Shown here: piece by piece, positions 23,161 through 34,890 of the stretch
Numbering within the stretch: the first letter of the stretch is position 1
Layout: every line of letters starts with the position of its first letter
DNA from: Branchiostoma floridae
Taxonomy: Eukaryota > Chordata > Leptocardii > Amphioxiformes > Branchiostomatidae
Length of the DNA stretch: 64,000 nt
Reading direction: 5' to 3'
NCBI RefSeq assembly: GCF_000003815.2
Contig: NC_049983.1
Span: 24,564,915-24,628,914 of the forward strand
Translations under genes and position numbers: made by a program
The notes under the pieces: generated by a model
The model's input: the letters and a program-made list of their open reading frames with translations, nothing else
Database searches by the model: none
Told to the model about the DNA's origin: nothing

Positions 23161-26100
23161 GTTAGATTAAGGAAACTCAAGCTAAAAGTATCTCGAAAAG
23201 TTCATCAGGCAACGCCCAATGGTTAACTACGTCGCCACGCTATTAAACTAAAGCGATGAGTGTCAGATTTCTGGAAGGTGTAATCCTTCATCACAACTTA
23301 ATCTAGTCTCTACCAGACTCCCGCCTGGCCGAATAGTGAAGGGGAAATCCGACCAAGTTAGGAATAAAAGTCTAGCGGGAGTTAATTTGCCTAAAGTGCT
23401 GAAAACGGGACTGCTGAAAACCCGCAGTAACTTATTTGTCCCTATTTGGCCACATTATTATCTTTTTTTTTCTATCCAGCTGACACGTCTGCCTGGAGAC
23501 TGAACTTAGTCGACCTTTCCAATCAAACGGTTTAAACCCGAACTAGCAGTAATTGACCAATCCATGCTTTTAACGATGGGAGCCAAGACCGATCACACGG
23601 AGCAGTCACAAGTCTGTGATTCTAACAACGTTTCCAGCCAGCACTATCTGGTTAACGGTAACCTGGCTATTTAAGTACTACCTGATGGGCATTTAACGTA
23701 TTATACGCTACCCTGAAATGCTACTTTGGTATTGGAGATGACTCAGCTGTCTTTATATGCTGCCCATTTCAACCCCCGTTGCTGATTCATAATTGTTGAT
23801 TCGTGCATTGTCTGTGAGATGAGTTTGCTTGAAATTCTTGGTACGGTTAAGTATGGACGTGCTCTAATCTGAGAAAAAAGCTCAGTTGATCACCCAGGTC
23901 TAACCGCACCAGACCACCATACAGTGTGATGCGTAAAATTGCCGACTGAGTTCCTTTTCATTGTTAGGGAGGTCGACACCCAAATTTTATCACATTTTTA
24001 GAGGCAATATTTTTTTTATTTTTACACCTGCATGACATTTTGTATAGATTTCCTTGCAGTACAAAATTTCATCCCTCTACGATATCAGGAAGGTAAAAAA
24101 TTTGGTCCTCAAACATGCTTCCTAGTGCATTTTAGCCCCAGAAATTATTTTCTTTTAGTCGTAGAAAAATGAATGAATGAATGAATAAAAGTGCGATTTG
24201 CACCATTTGATAAGGCTTTGGACGAATCACCATAATCAATAAAGAAATCGTCAATATTAGAATTATTTATGTAAATTTTATGCAAATTAGGTTCCTAGAT
24301 TATATAGTTAATGAAATAACATATGTAAGTCATGTTATTAAGGTGACTAAGGCTTTCGGTGCTCTTGGAAATTTATGAATCATATATAACTACCGCATAC
24401 AATCAATTTTCTTTTTCGAAATTCTGAAGCTTCTGTGAAACCCCTTAAGTCCAGTATATGCAGTTAAATGCTTATTTGTATTATGGCGCTGCCTCCCCCC
24501 CCCCTTCTTGCTTTACATGGAGCACTTAAGATATGAGAATATTTTCTGTTGTGAACATACTACAAAGACAAAACTTCATACCATAACAAAAAAGAACAAG
24601 TTGCATAAGCTGTCAACTCCATTTATTCCTCGCGAGATACCCAGACAGTACGTCTGAAGCACTGCGGTGCTTTTTGCCTGTCAAGCTAAAGTAACAAACG
24701 CAGCTAGGATCAGTGAAGAACAGCGAAACACGTCCATGTTCACGATCTGATTTGGCAGAAGAAAGGCTATGGGTGATTGATTGTTTTTCTAACCAGCACG
24801 AGAGACATATACAGACACTAGAAAAGACAAATTCAAGCATAATTGTCGTTTATAGTCAATTTGCAATCTAGACAGACTTTCGTGAAAATATTTGCACAAA
24901 AATTCAGGCATATTTGTGAATGCGTTTTGCCTCAAAATGATGCTTCGACAGTCAGGAGGACAGACTGCCTACACTGATGTAAACGGCTGATAGTTGTCGA
25001 AATGGCTGTAGCAGAGAACAATACGTTTGTCTGCGGATGAAAATTATGTTCCACAGACTGCTGGCTGTTGCGACAAGCAGATAGCTATGGTGAGCGTTGT
25101 TGTGTGAAAAGAAATATGACAAGAACAATTCATGAACCTGAAACTCCACATAAGCTCATTGAACGATATGTCCGGTATATCAAAGGTATTGCCAGAAGCA
25201 ACGAAGATCACGTGTTGCACGATGTAAATGAGGAACTATCTGATACAAGTCACACTGGCCAACGTTTGTTGCCTGCATAAACAGCTGTACAATTTCTACA
25301 AGCTGAAATATATCGTGAATAAACTCTGCCCGTTGAGCCACTTACACCTCCATTTCTACTGATCCCACCCCGCATCCCGGCATCGCGAGATCCATTGTTC
25401 TTCCAGGAGAGAAAAAGACAGTGGTAATTTCCGCAGAGTTATCTCTATTATTTGCCGGTTGAGCGCCGGAGTTGTATGGTAAGACGGAACGCTGGCAGGA
25501 AAAGATTGCAGACTGCGGTTATTCTCATTAATCAATGCCATTGGCAACATCTGCAGCGACAAGATATCACTCTCAGTTGCCTATTACAGAAACATTGTCG
25601 CTAAGGGATGAGCTCCCATAGAGCGCCATCGCCGGCAATCAGACACTGATCAATGCGTCACCAAGAAACGACCTTCTCGTAAACAGAATAAACAAAGCAA
25701 GGCAATTGATCATAAGCCAAATAACAACAAATTTCCCTCACTTTATGTTGTTTCATTTTCCCCCAAAAAGATGAGGAGCCAATAGTCAGCAGTCAGCATA
25801 AGTCAGCGGCTTTATCTCGGCAACCCAGACCCTGGCAGACCGTTTAATTTCCAGTTTAAGTTCGCTTTCTCCATCACTTGTCGCGGGTACTCCGATCCAA
25901 ACTCTTTTACCTGTCGATGAAGTTTCCAACACTTTCAATATCTTTCCCCATCGGCCCGAAAATCTATCCTGCTAATGTACTTCCCTCCCGTGACGAACGT
26001 TTCTTCCGTAAGAAATCCGTGTAGTAATTAACGCTAAATATCTTCTATTGGAAATTTCGCGTCCCATTTGTGAATGAAGAAGGTGCTGGATTAGCTGGAA

Positions 26101-28339
26101 TTACCCGATCGATCATCTTGCTCCCAAACCATTCAGTCCGGTGATGAAGTTCGGCGGAACTTCCCGGCCGTCACGAGCCGGGTCCCGCTACTCTACGTCC
26201 AATGGTAATTGAAGATTACAGTCCTTACAAACCCTGGGGGCTTAGCGTTGTTGGCGGATGGCGGTATTACCGTCTATCAAGCCGTGCAGAGGGTTTTGCC
26301 AGAGCCGTTCTGCAAATCTCGACAATGGCCCCTCGCACTTTCGCACAACTTTCAATCAAACCTTCTCCAGCTTACAGTTATTGCGATACGAATTTGTGAC
26401 ATTGACTTGGTTGGTTTGAAGGTTCACCTAGTGTGACTACGTGCATTGAATCTTGTATTGATGGCATCAAAATGGTGTTTCTCAGACCGTGCTTTGCGGC
26501 TAGATAATCTCTAATACATCAATTCTTCTGGAAACTAACCCGGCTGTGGAGGAACTGTTGCTTTCTAAAATGCTCCGAAGTATCCCAATTGCAAGATGCA
26601 CCGTGCAACGTGGTGCTACATGTCTGTATGCGATATAAGTGATTGACTGTGTACATAAAAGAATTGAAAGATTGACTGAAATGAAAACAAACCATAAATA
26701 TAGTATCTTTTTCTTTGTAGTTCGTTGAGGTATCAAATTCTAAGTCAAGTTCGCCGTGCAGGTGGAAAGGTGGTATTAGGAAAGTTGGCATAGTTTTGCT
26801 TGTAATATACTCATGTCAACATTGTTAGTCTGGAGATATTTCATCATGAACGATTTGGCACATCAAAAGTCTTATTTCCTGCAGTTCCTGGATATAACTC
26901 CGCAATAAGATACGCCGACAAACTTTGATACTGTGTGCATCATACCGACAGGTCCATAGTTACGCCTCATGTGTCTTGTGCGCACTACTCGATCATCGAT
27001 GCCCTTACCAGAATACCGAAAATTCCGGTCCGGCTCAACCGCTCGCAAACTATAATCTGGACCGACCAGAGGCGTCGTCACATCGATCCCGGATGATATA
27101 TGCCCCAAAGATTTTATGACGGTCTCACTTCTGACATGAAAAATGTAACAGTCAATTCGGTTTTATTGACCACCGAACGGCCCCCGGGGGACTGGCATCC
27201 CCACACACCTGCTAGGAACGACTGCTGCACCCCGCGGTGATCTCACACTTCTAGCCTATCAAACACACACCGTTAACGTTGATGCTGTAAACTTAGACGC
27301 CATCAAAACGGAGACTTCCTGCAATAAATGACAGGTTTCAACGAAATGATCATCGCCAAACCGTTTTTGTTGCAATATCTATACTTTACACCGCCATTTC
27401 ATAAAGTGCTAGATATGCGTCAACGTTACATTAATCTTACACAAAGTGCTAATAATTCTCAATCAATATTTCTACTCTGCCTGTAGAGTCAAAGCCATTA
27501 GATTCTGGTTTCCTATATATTTTACGTTCACTGTTATATCGGCACTATCATATCGTGAGTTTGCTTACATCAGTTTGCCATTAATAAAGGAATATAATAA
27601 TTGTTGGATACTGTCAGATAATGGACGGGGGTAAGGGGCATGGGTAATGTGTTTTTCTTGGCTCCATTTGAAATATCGATTTGAACGGAGGTGCATAATT
27701 CATATCCTTGATAGCAAAGAATTCATATTCATGACGGAAGAGCGCTGATCTCACTTTCAGTCCGAGAAAAAGCACTGTCGACTTAAAGGAACCGGGGGGC
27801 ACCCGGGAGCCTATTAGTTACATTATGTCACTTTTTACATTTCAGGCTGAGGCTTGTTCTTATCAGTCTGAGGTAAGGCGCGTGTCAAGCGGGCTGATTA
27901 GAAGGGGAAGACTCAGAAGACCGATCCCCAACCGGTCCCCGCAGACAAGCCATAACCCCACAGAACTTCAAAGCCGTGCAGAAGCGGCAGCGTAATTAAC
28001 TGTGGCGCTAATACGTCGTGATGCGATTCCTTCCAATCGCATTAGGGCTTGGTCTTATCACGTTCACGGACAGGCCCAGACACGGCTGGCTGCACCATCA
28101 CGCCACCTTAATGATATCAATTGGTCCGACACAGTTCTATCCTCCTGGAGATCACTTTCAATCATCCTTGGGCCGACACCGTCTTTAATCTAGGTCTACG
28201 CTCCCTCCTCCCGCTCACGCTCTACGTAAAGAGGCAGTTACCGGAGACGCTGCTGTATCTCCCGTAGCCACACACAAGGGATTAATGCGGCGGTTCTGGG
28301 GGGGGGGGGGGGGGGGTGCAGCTCAAGGTTCATTCGCAG
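23161..28339. other. Gene A intron 2, middle part
   Basis: About 5 kb without a recognised element or exon. Several stretches (25300-26200, 27850-28250) are of higher complexity and GC content and could be conserved non-coding DNA, but this cannot be judged without a second genome. Confidence 0.45.
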
Positions 28340-28378
28340 AAGTACACACGTGAACACACACACACACACGCACAAACA

Positions 28379-28415
<37 letters not shown>

Positions 28416-28768
28416 TTACACACACACAAACACACACAAACACACACACACTCACGGGATTAATGTGGCGAGTCTGAGGGAGATGTAGCTCACAGATCAC
28501 CCGCACAAGTGCACACGGGAACACACGCACACGCACATGTACATGCATGTTCACACACATACACACAAACACACGCACACACTCTCTCTCTCTCTCTCTC
28601 TCTCTCACACGAACACACACGCACATATACACACATAAACACAGACGCACGCGTGCACACAAACACAGACGCACACACACACGCACACAGAGACGTGTGT
28701 CGTGTGCACATAGACAAAGACATGCACACACACGCACATTTATACGCCCGCACACACACAAATACACA

Positions 28769-28805
<37 letters not shown>

Positions 28806-28900
28806 ACTCTAAAAGATTCACACACAGAAATTTTCGCACAAATTCACATTCACACACACATAAACACAAACACACAGCAACATACACAGACTCACACACC
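28340..28900. repeat. CA-rich microsatellite block
   Basis: About 560 bp of imperfect (CA)n with an embedded (CT)n run at about 28581-28606 and a short unique spacer at 28455-28510. A G-run precedes it (28299-28316). Open frames of up to 189 codons on both strands are artefacts (Cys-Val and His-Thr repeats). Confidence 0.95.
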
Positions 28901-31900
28901 TAGAAAACGAAACCACACATTTCTGTGTACACTACCCACACCCTGGCACCAAAACCCTTAAAGTCAACTATAGATAACAACTCTTTACTTCAATGATCAA
29001 AAAGTAAATAGATCCTCCTCGAACGAGTGAAGGAATCTAGATAAACAGCAGAAAGCAAAATCCTTATCCCTTGCGAGCTTTAGCGTTCTACGTTATTCTC
29101 ACCACAAACAGGTAAGCTGACCGGGCAATGCCGGGAATCCGAGATGCAGGGAGCCTGACAGGAGCTCATGTCTGTCAAGAGTTCAGGAACGTGATCTAAA
29201 TGATTCACTGTAGAAAATGCCGTATTTGGGGAAGTAAAGATTGAACAGGCATCATTCAAGCGTCGCGGGGAATAAACCGTTTTGTTGGCCTTCACTTTGG
29301 TTCGGGCCACAGGACAAGACGTCGTCAGAATATCTCATTGTTAAGTGGTGATGACGAAAGGTTGTTTTTGAGATTCGAAATTTTGCCCTAGCATTTGCGA
29401 GTTCTCAGAAGCCACCTTCATGTTCGAAAAACAGCACGTCCGCCCTGCCAACAATGTTAATCAAATATTAGGACTGGATAAACTAATTTACTTTGACATT
29501 GGAAAGAATGATTTACGTCTTTATTAACGTGATTCAAGGTTTTCGGATCTGCTACACCTCCTGTTTGGGCAGGATTTCTGATATCATTTCCAATTTGCAA
29601 GATGCAAAACATGTCCGACTCGTTTCAGGCAGTCCGTCTTGTGCATATGGCGTCTGTGCTACGCTGCCGGTTTACGCAGGGAAATTCCTAGGGACCGTCT
29701 TAATTGGCGCCATACAGTTCAATATTACATTTTAATCATATCCCTGCACCACAGCAGTGATTTGACAACTGTCACCCCTAGTGGGCGGATATATCAAAAT
29801 GGAAGGCAGGCATCAACTATAAAGAGGGGAGAAAAATGGCGATTTTGCCCGCCATTGCTCGTCGCCAGACAGACTGGCAACAGGTAACAATCTCGCCACA
29901 GTTCATCGCCAAATCTGGCCCCGGGGCAATTTCATGCCGATTCGACTCCGGCATTCTGTCTGTTGTATATTAATTCGGCATGTATATTTGTCTGCTACAA
30001 GTCGAGATGGGTCCATTTAACAAGCCCTACTCAGGACGTTCGCCTCTCCGCCGTGCATGACATCTAAACCCTCGCAGTTACGTCAGAGTGTTGAATATCG
30101 CGCAGATAATTTCCACCGGGCCCAATTTGCTGGTCAGCCGTGCTGATTACAGATGCCTATCGAGCACTTGAACCTCTCGAGGATTAGGACCAGCGGAAAG
30201 CGTTCTCGTGCCAGGCAGCCAGCTTTTAATTCCGGCACTCTCCACCCTGTTTTTTTGCAGCCTGTTATTACCTGCTGAAGGGCGACTGAAGGTTGAACCC
30301 AGATATGGTGTCTATTTCAGACCTGCAATCGTGAACAGCAAAACGTGTCCACTATGTATCCCATACCAGAGTGGACATGCTTTGACAGATGCTTTTAACT
30401 TGGGGTGAGGATTGTTAAAGCAGGGTGCTCTACACCCTCTACAACCCTCAGTTACCTACTCTATCATTTTCCGTAGCAGCCGACAAGTTCTGACGCCAGT
30501 GCAGTATAGCTTAGTGGGGCAATAACCAAAACTTTACAATGGTTGCTTACAGTATATTATTGTAATGCAAGATTTCGTGAAGGTGGTACCTTACTGCACT
30601 TGGGGCATCGGTGCGGCACTGTTGGTTTCGAAAGATACTCGACGAATTTCAGAGATAAAGAACGAATTTTCTTACGTTTTGTGTATTTTTTTTTGTCTTT
30701 TAAGTCATGCTTTTACGTATCACGCAATATCTAGATTACAAACAAAAATCGACGAAAATAACACAACCGTGCGGCAGTGAACGGACACAAAAGTACCACA
30801 CTGGTACCCCAAGTGCAGTGAGATACCACCTATAAGTTTCCCGAACTTAATACACATGTACGCGTTTGTTGCCGACTTTTACTACTACCTCCTTTTACTC
30901 CCGTCCAAGAGTTTGGATGACAACTTATCCAAGTCTGTGTATAAGTTGCTCGTGTAATGCGTCACGACTGTTTTCATCAGCCGGAGAGGCCCCGACTGTT
31001 CAAAGAGCTAGCACCCACTTACAGTGCATTAAAAGATATGGCACATCGCAACAAGCGTTCATTAGAACTTCAAACGAGAACTAATGGAACCGTCCTAATT
31101 AGCACAAGGTCGCTGGCGAACTTTCATGCCGTGCTTGAAAGTGTTCACCAGAATATTAGCCCGCGCAAATTACCAGATGGAACCAAACCTGTGCGGGCAG
31201 TTCTCACAGCTAAAATTGAAATTTACTTTAGAGGCCACGAAACCATATTACTATCGACAGCTCCACCCCTGTGAGAACCAGTTCATCCCAAAATAGAACC
31301 AGTTTACTCGGGTTCATCTTGCGAACCAAGAAAAACTTTATCAGAAACCCAAGGCCCTTCACCCCACCAACTCCTGACAATGTCCCCATGACCTCCTCTA
31401 GCAATTGTTGAGCAAGGCTAGCTTGACTACACCACTCTGTAGATCTACTGATATCGACATTTAGTATGACCAATTTGTTAGGCTGACAAGTCTACATCGG
31501 TAAGCTTAACCCGTAATCCGCTGGAGAGGTAATGGAAATCGTGAACCTACTACAAATAGATTTTTTTTTCAAATATGGTATATCTATACCATATACATAT
31601 GTAGGAACGTGTACCGAGGGACACCCGGCAAGAACAATGCTATAGGTGTATGTGTCCTACAATGATACCTATCATTTGGCCTTATCCTAAAATATCTTGT
31701 TTAACATTTAAGTTGCTGTTCAATGTATTCCAGACTTAAAGGTCTACGACTCTCCATTGATAATAGACTCCAGAATATCAACATTGTTTTCATGTTTTTG
31801 TTTTGTTTTGTTTTCATAAATAAATTGATAAATAAATGTCAGAATCAAATGACAAATAAATGAGATAGCTTCGGTATGTACACATGTATACATGTAAATG

Positions 31901-32571
31901 TACATTTAACTGCAATATTATCCCAATAACAACTGAAATGAAAGTGTGTAATGTATCATTAAAGTCTCTAACTATGTTTTTCTGATCAAGTGCTGTAACT
32001 ACAAAACCTTACATTTTACAACTAAGATGAATAATATAATGCAGGATTTGAAGTAGAACCTCGACGCCCCCGTCTTCGAAGTAAAAGTATAAGATTGGCT
32101 AAATGAAACAATAAACTAGCAGTAGATTGTTACGGGAAAGCCATTGCAACATAGGTTAGTCTGAAGGTTGAAATTATCATTCAAATGTTACAGTTTGTCT
32201 TAATTCGTACTTTGTGATATTCCTTATGTTCTAGTGGCAACAGGATCTAATTAACAGCCCTATATGCTATGGATGCTATGGTATTGCGTAAGGTTTTGCG
32301 GGATGGCATTACAGGGTAAATCAACAAGGGGATAGATTTGATCAGATTATGATCTGTATTCGTTTGAATACGGCACGAACTTGGCTTACTTATGCAGTGA
32401 AAAAAAAATAACACAAATCTCTTAAACACAGTCGTTGTCAATTGTGTGTCTCTCGGGGCTTATAGCCGCCATGTGTGCGGCTGTCCACGACAGGCCCCGC
32501 GGCCCTCACATGACAGTCGGGCCGTCTGAGGTATGAAATGTCGTACCTTTATTTTACTCGTAATGACTTAC
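28901..32571. other. Gene A intron 2, right part
   Basis: Contains MITE family 2 copy C (30581-30831). The remainder shows no recognised gene. The plus-strand frame at 30208-30408 begins like a signal peptide but has no family match or splice context. Confidence 0.45.
30581..30831 (+). mobile_element. MITE family 2, copy C (complete)
   Basis: Complete 251-bp copy with ends aggtggtaccttactgcact and agtgcagtgagataccacct. Inside are ggttcgaa-like text, gagataaagaacgaattttc and aaaataacacaaccgtgc. It defines the element length. It lies in gene A's second intron. Confidence 0.85.
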
Positions 32572-32639
32572 CAAGTCCACTTCCGAGATCTGGTCGATAC
32601 TGGCTATGGTCATACTCATCTCCACTCTCACGGGCTGAC
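32572..32639 (-). CDS. Gene A exon 2 (68 bp): start of extracellular beta-sandwich
   Basis: Reads PVRVEMSMTIASIDQISEVD after completing the Gly and Gln codons at the exon start. This is the conserved 'PV.V.....IASID.VSE' strand of GABA-A and glycine receptor subunits. Acceptor CCACCTCAG|GTCAG and donor TTG|GTAAGTC are both strong. The length is 68 bp, the size of the equivalent exon in vertebrate GABA-A and glycine receptor genes as I know them, and the phases (1 in, 0 out) join both neighbours without a frame break. The exon is far too short to find by open-frame length; it is called from the motif, the splice sites and the phase. Confidence 0.92.
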
Positions 32640-34515
32640 CTGAGGTGGACAAGCACAAACCATTAGCCATGTACCAGCGCTGTTGACATTAATTAGAACT
32701 GGCAGATCCCGCAATTAAAGACATCGGGGGTGAGGTGGATACGTTAGGGGTGGAGTAGGATGAAGGATTGAATTCTCCCTTCCCGCCGAATCACCGTGAA
32801 CCCCACGTTAATGATGTCAGGATAGGTCAAACGTGGTGACCTCACGTCCAGTCGTTAAGGCTGCTGTGTGCCGTCTACCTATACCGGGCGGGATGTGATT
32901 TAAAGTAACGGTGAAGTATAGGCGTGGGCAGTGACACGGCAAATTGATTACATGCTGTGTCTTCTTTTAATTTAGACTTAAGATGTGACCGAAACAACGC
33001 TGTAGTGACGGCTCATTTGAGACTTGAATCACTGAGATATTCTCAGCGTTCCCTGACCACGCATGGACGATGGAACAGGCAGGAAGGATTTAATGTTGAA
33101 TGGCCAGGGTCAATTTCGCGAAGCCGTCCATATGTGCAGCTTGGAGGCCTCTTCTATCTCGGCTTTGTCCGCACCAAGGCCACGCATTTTCGAGAACGTA
33201 TGAAATCATCCCCGGTCGTGACCGCAACTCGAGAAGAGACAGACCTGGCGTCGTCAACGGATGATTTCTACGTATCCAATTTTTCACTCGTTAGTTCTAC
33301 TGTGCCTTTACTGCCGAGCACGACAAGCAATTGGCGGGAATAAAACACGCCAAACCAATTTGTATCGCTAGCTGTTGCTTCTTGTGAATTAGGATACACT
33401 TTTACCAGGCACGATCGTTCTCTGGTCGTCAATAACAAAGGGGCGCCGGCATCAAATTCAAAGTGTTTGCTTGCGGTTATTGGCTCGGACAAGCAATGTA
33501 AAATAAGTCTAAAATGATTCACGTATTCATTATTTGCTTGTTAACGTATTGACGTATGTAGGATGGAATATCTAAAAGGGAATGAATCGCTGAATCCTTT
33601 CCAAAATACCTACTGTGTTATAACACGACGACAGTAGGCATATTGATTGCAATTATTTTAGCACTACAATGGGGGCTGTTGTCTCAGCTTGACATCATCT
33701 AACATCACAGGCAATCAAAGAGGTTGATCGCCTTCATCATTCTGTAATAACTGGTGCGCATTTTGCTGCGGTTGTAAAAATATTGTGATCAGAGCCGATG
33801 CCTGAAGGGATGTGTCCTCTCACTACAGGTGAAGATACTTCGTCAATGCTGCTCATCTGAATTTTCAAGGGCAGAATCTTGATAACCTTACATGGAGTCA
33901 TCCAAACGCAGAAATGTCATTAGAATTATCCAGGGGATTGACATGTTCGTATAGAATGAGGTTTTTGCCTTTTTCCTACCGATTTCTAGTTGAATGGTTT
34001 CGGGGATGTGTTTTGCAATGATGCACACATATAGCTGTTTTTGAATTCTGGTAATGGTTCACAGGTCTTTATTTCGAGCTCGTCAGCATCCGTTTGGCAT
34101 GCACTCCGCCGATGTACGTTTGGAAGATAAGGTCGAGCATTCTCGTCTTAGCTTTGCAATAAAGGCTCTCAAGTCCGCGCGGCAACGCTTGTTACGGCCT
34201 TTAAAGATGCAGTTCCTTGCAATCGATTCTGCAATGCTTGTAGCTTTTTCAATAAGTTTAAGGTTTTACACCCAGAAAATAGCATAAGCACACTGGCTTT
34301 CAGGGACGGCAATGGGGTATTTATCATTCTGACATGATAGGGAAATAATCAACAAAAATATGACAAGGTAGAAACTTGATTAATACAATTAGACATGGAA
34401 TTGTGCAAATTTTTCGACGTCAGGTAACAACAAATGTCTTCGAGTTACAAACATGGTACTGTTCGAAATAAATTATTACTGAAGGCCCGACGTATGAGTT
34501 ACATGTAAGTCTTAC
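32640..34515 (-). other. Gene A intron 1 (1876 bp)
   Basis: Bounded by the donor at 34515 and the acceptor at 32640. No repeat recognised; several open frames on both strands lack motifs. Confidence 0.7.
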
Positions 34516-34708
34516 CTCCAAAGTACGGCCTAAGATTTCTGTCGTAATTGATCTGTTCGAGAAGCCCGTCTATCCGCTGCAGCGTGCTCATCGGCGGGTC
34601 CTGGCCGTTCTGGCTCTGGCCGGAAGGCTGGATGGTTTGCGGGGCCTGCTGCCCAGACGCCAAACACCAGGTCAGCAGCGCGGTAAATCCGACCGAGATG
34701 AGCGGCAT
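34516..34708 (-). CDS. Gene A exon 1: GABA-A-like receptor subunit, signal peptide and mature N-terminus
   Basis: First coding exon of a Cys-loop receptor subunit (a pentameric, probably chloride-conducting plasma-membrane channel). The ATG at 34708 begins MPLISVGFTALLTWCLASGQ, a typical signal peptide with a hydrophobic core. A Gln/Ser/Pro-rich linker follows, then RIDGLLEQINYDRNLRPYFG, the family signature at the start of the extracellular domain (compare the 'LL..YD.RLRP.FGG' pattern in GABA-A subunits). The open frame can be extended upstream only to a GTG, so the ATG is chosen. The exon is 193 bp (64 codons plus 1 nt) and ends at a good donor, G|GTAAGAC. The split Gly codon is completed by the exon at 32572-32639. 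The 5' UTR and transcription start were not determined. Confidence is high for family and splicing, lower for the exact subunit class. Confidence 0.9.
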
Positions 34709-34890
34709 CCTGCCCACCGTGGGGTGACGAGATCCGATGGGGAACCTTGCTCACCGGGTACCCGACAGAGCAAGCTGGAAACGACGGTAAACCAGACGGC
34801 CCAACACCGAGACGACCAGACGCGCTGGAGGTGCCATTGCAGAGAACAGGACGACGTTGCATAAATATTAATGCTTGACGTTGCATGAAG
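34709..34890 (-). promoter_or_regulatory. Presumed 5' UTR/proximal promoter of gene A with paired 10-bp repeats
   Basis: GC- and CpG-richer than its surroundings. It contains two exact copies of gacgttgcat (34853-34862 and 34877-34886, plus-strand reading) separated by 14 bp, with an AT-rich ATAAATATTAAT core between them. TGACG is a CREB/ATF half-site and TTGCAT resembles C/EBP or octamer-type sites, so this is a plausible but unproven regulatory module about 145-180 bp upstream of the ATG. Confidence 0.3.

Noticed and set aside
28330-28961. Cys-Val-rich and His-Thr-rich frames up to 189 codons
   Set aside because: Artefacts of the CA/TG microsatellite, open on both strands.
30208-30408. 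Plus-strand frame starting like a signal peptide
   Set aside because: Hydrophobic start only; no domain, no supporting splice context, and it is antisense within a gene A intron.
30620-30645. ggttcgaaag-like text in MITE family 2 resembling a tRNA B box
   Set aside because: No A box at proper spacing, no cloverleaf, and the element has terminal inverted repeats, so it is not a tRNA or tRNA-derived SINE on this evidence.
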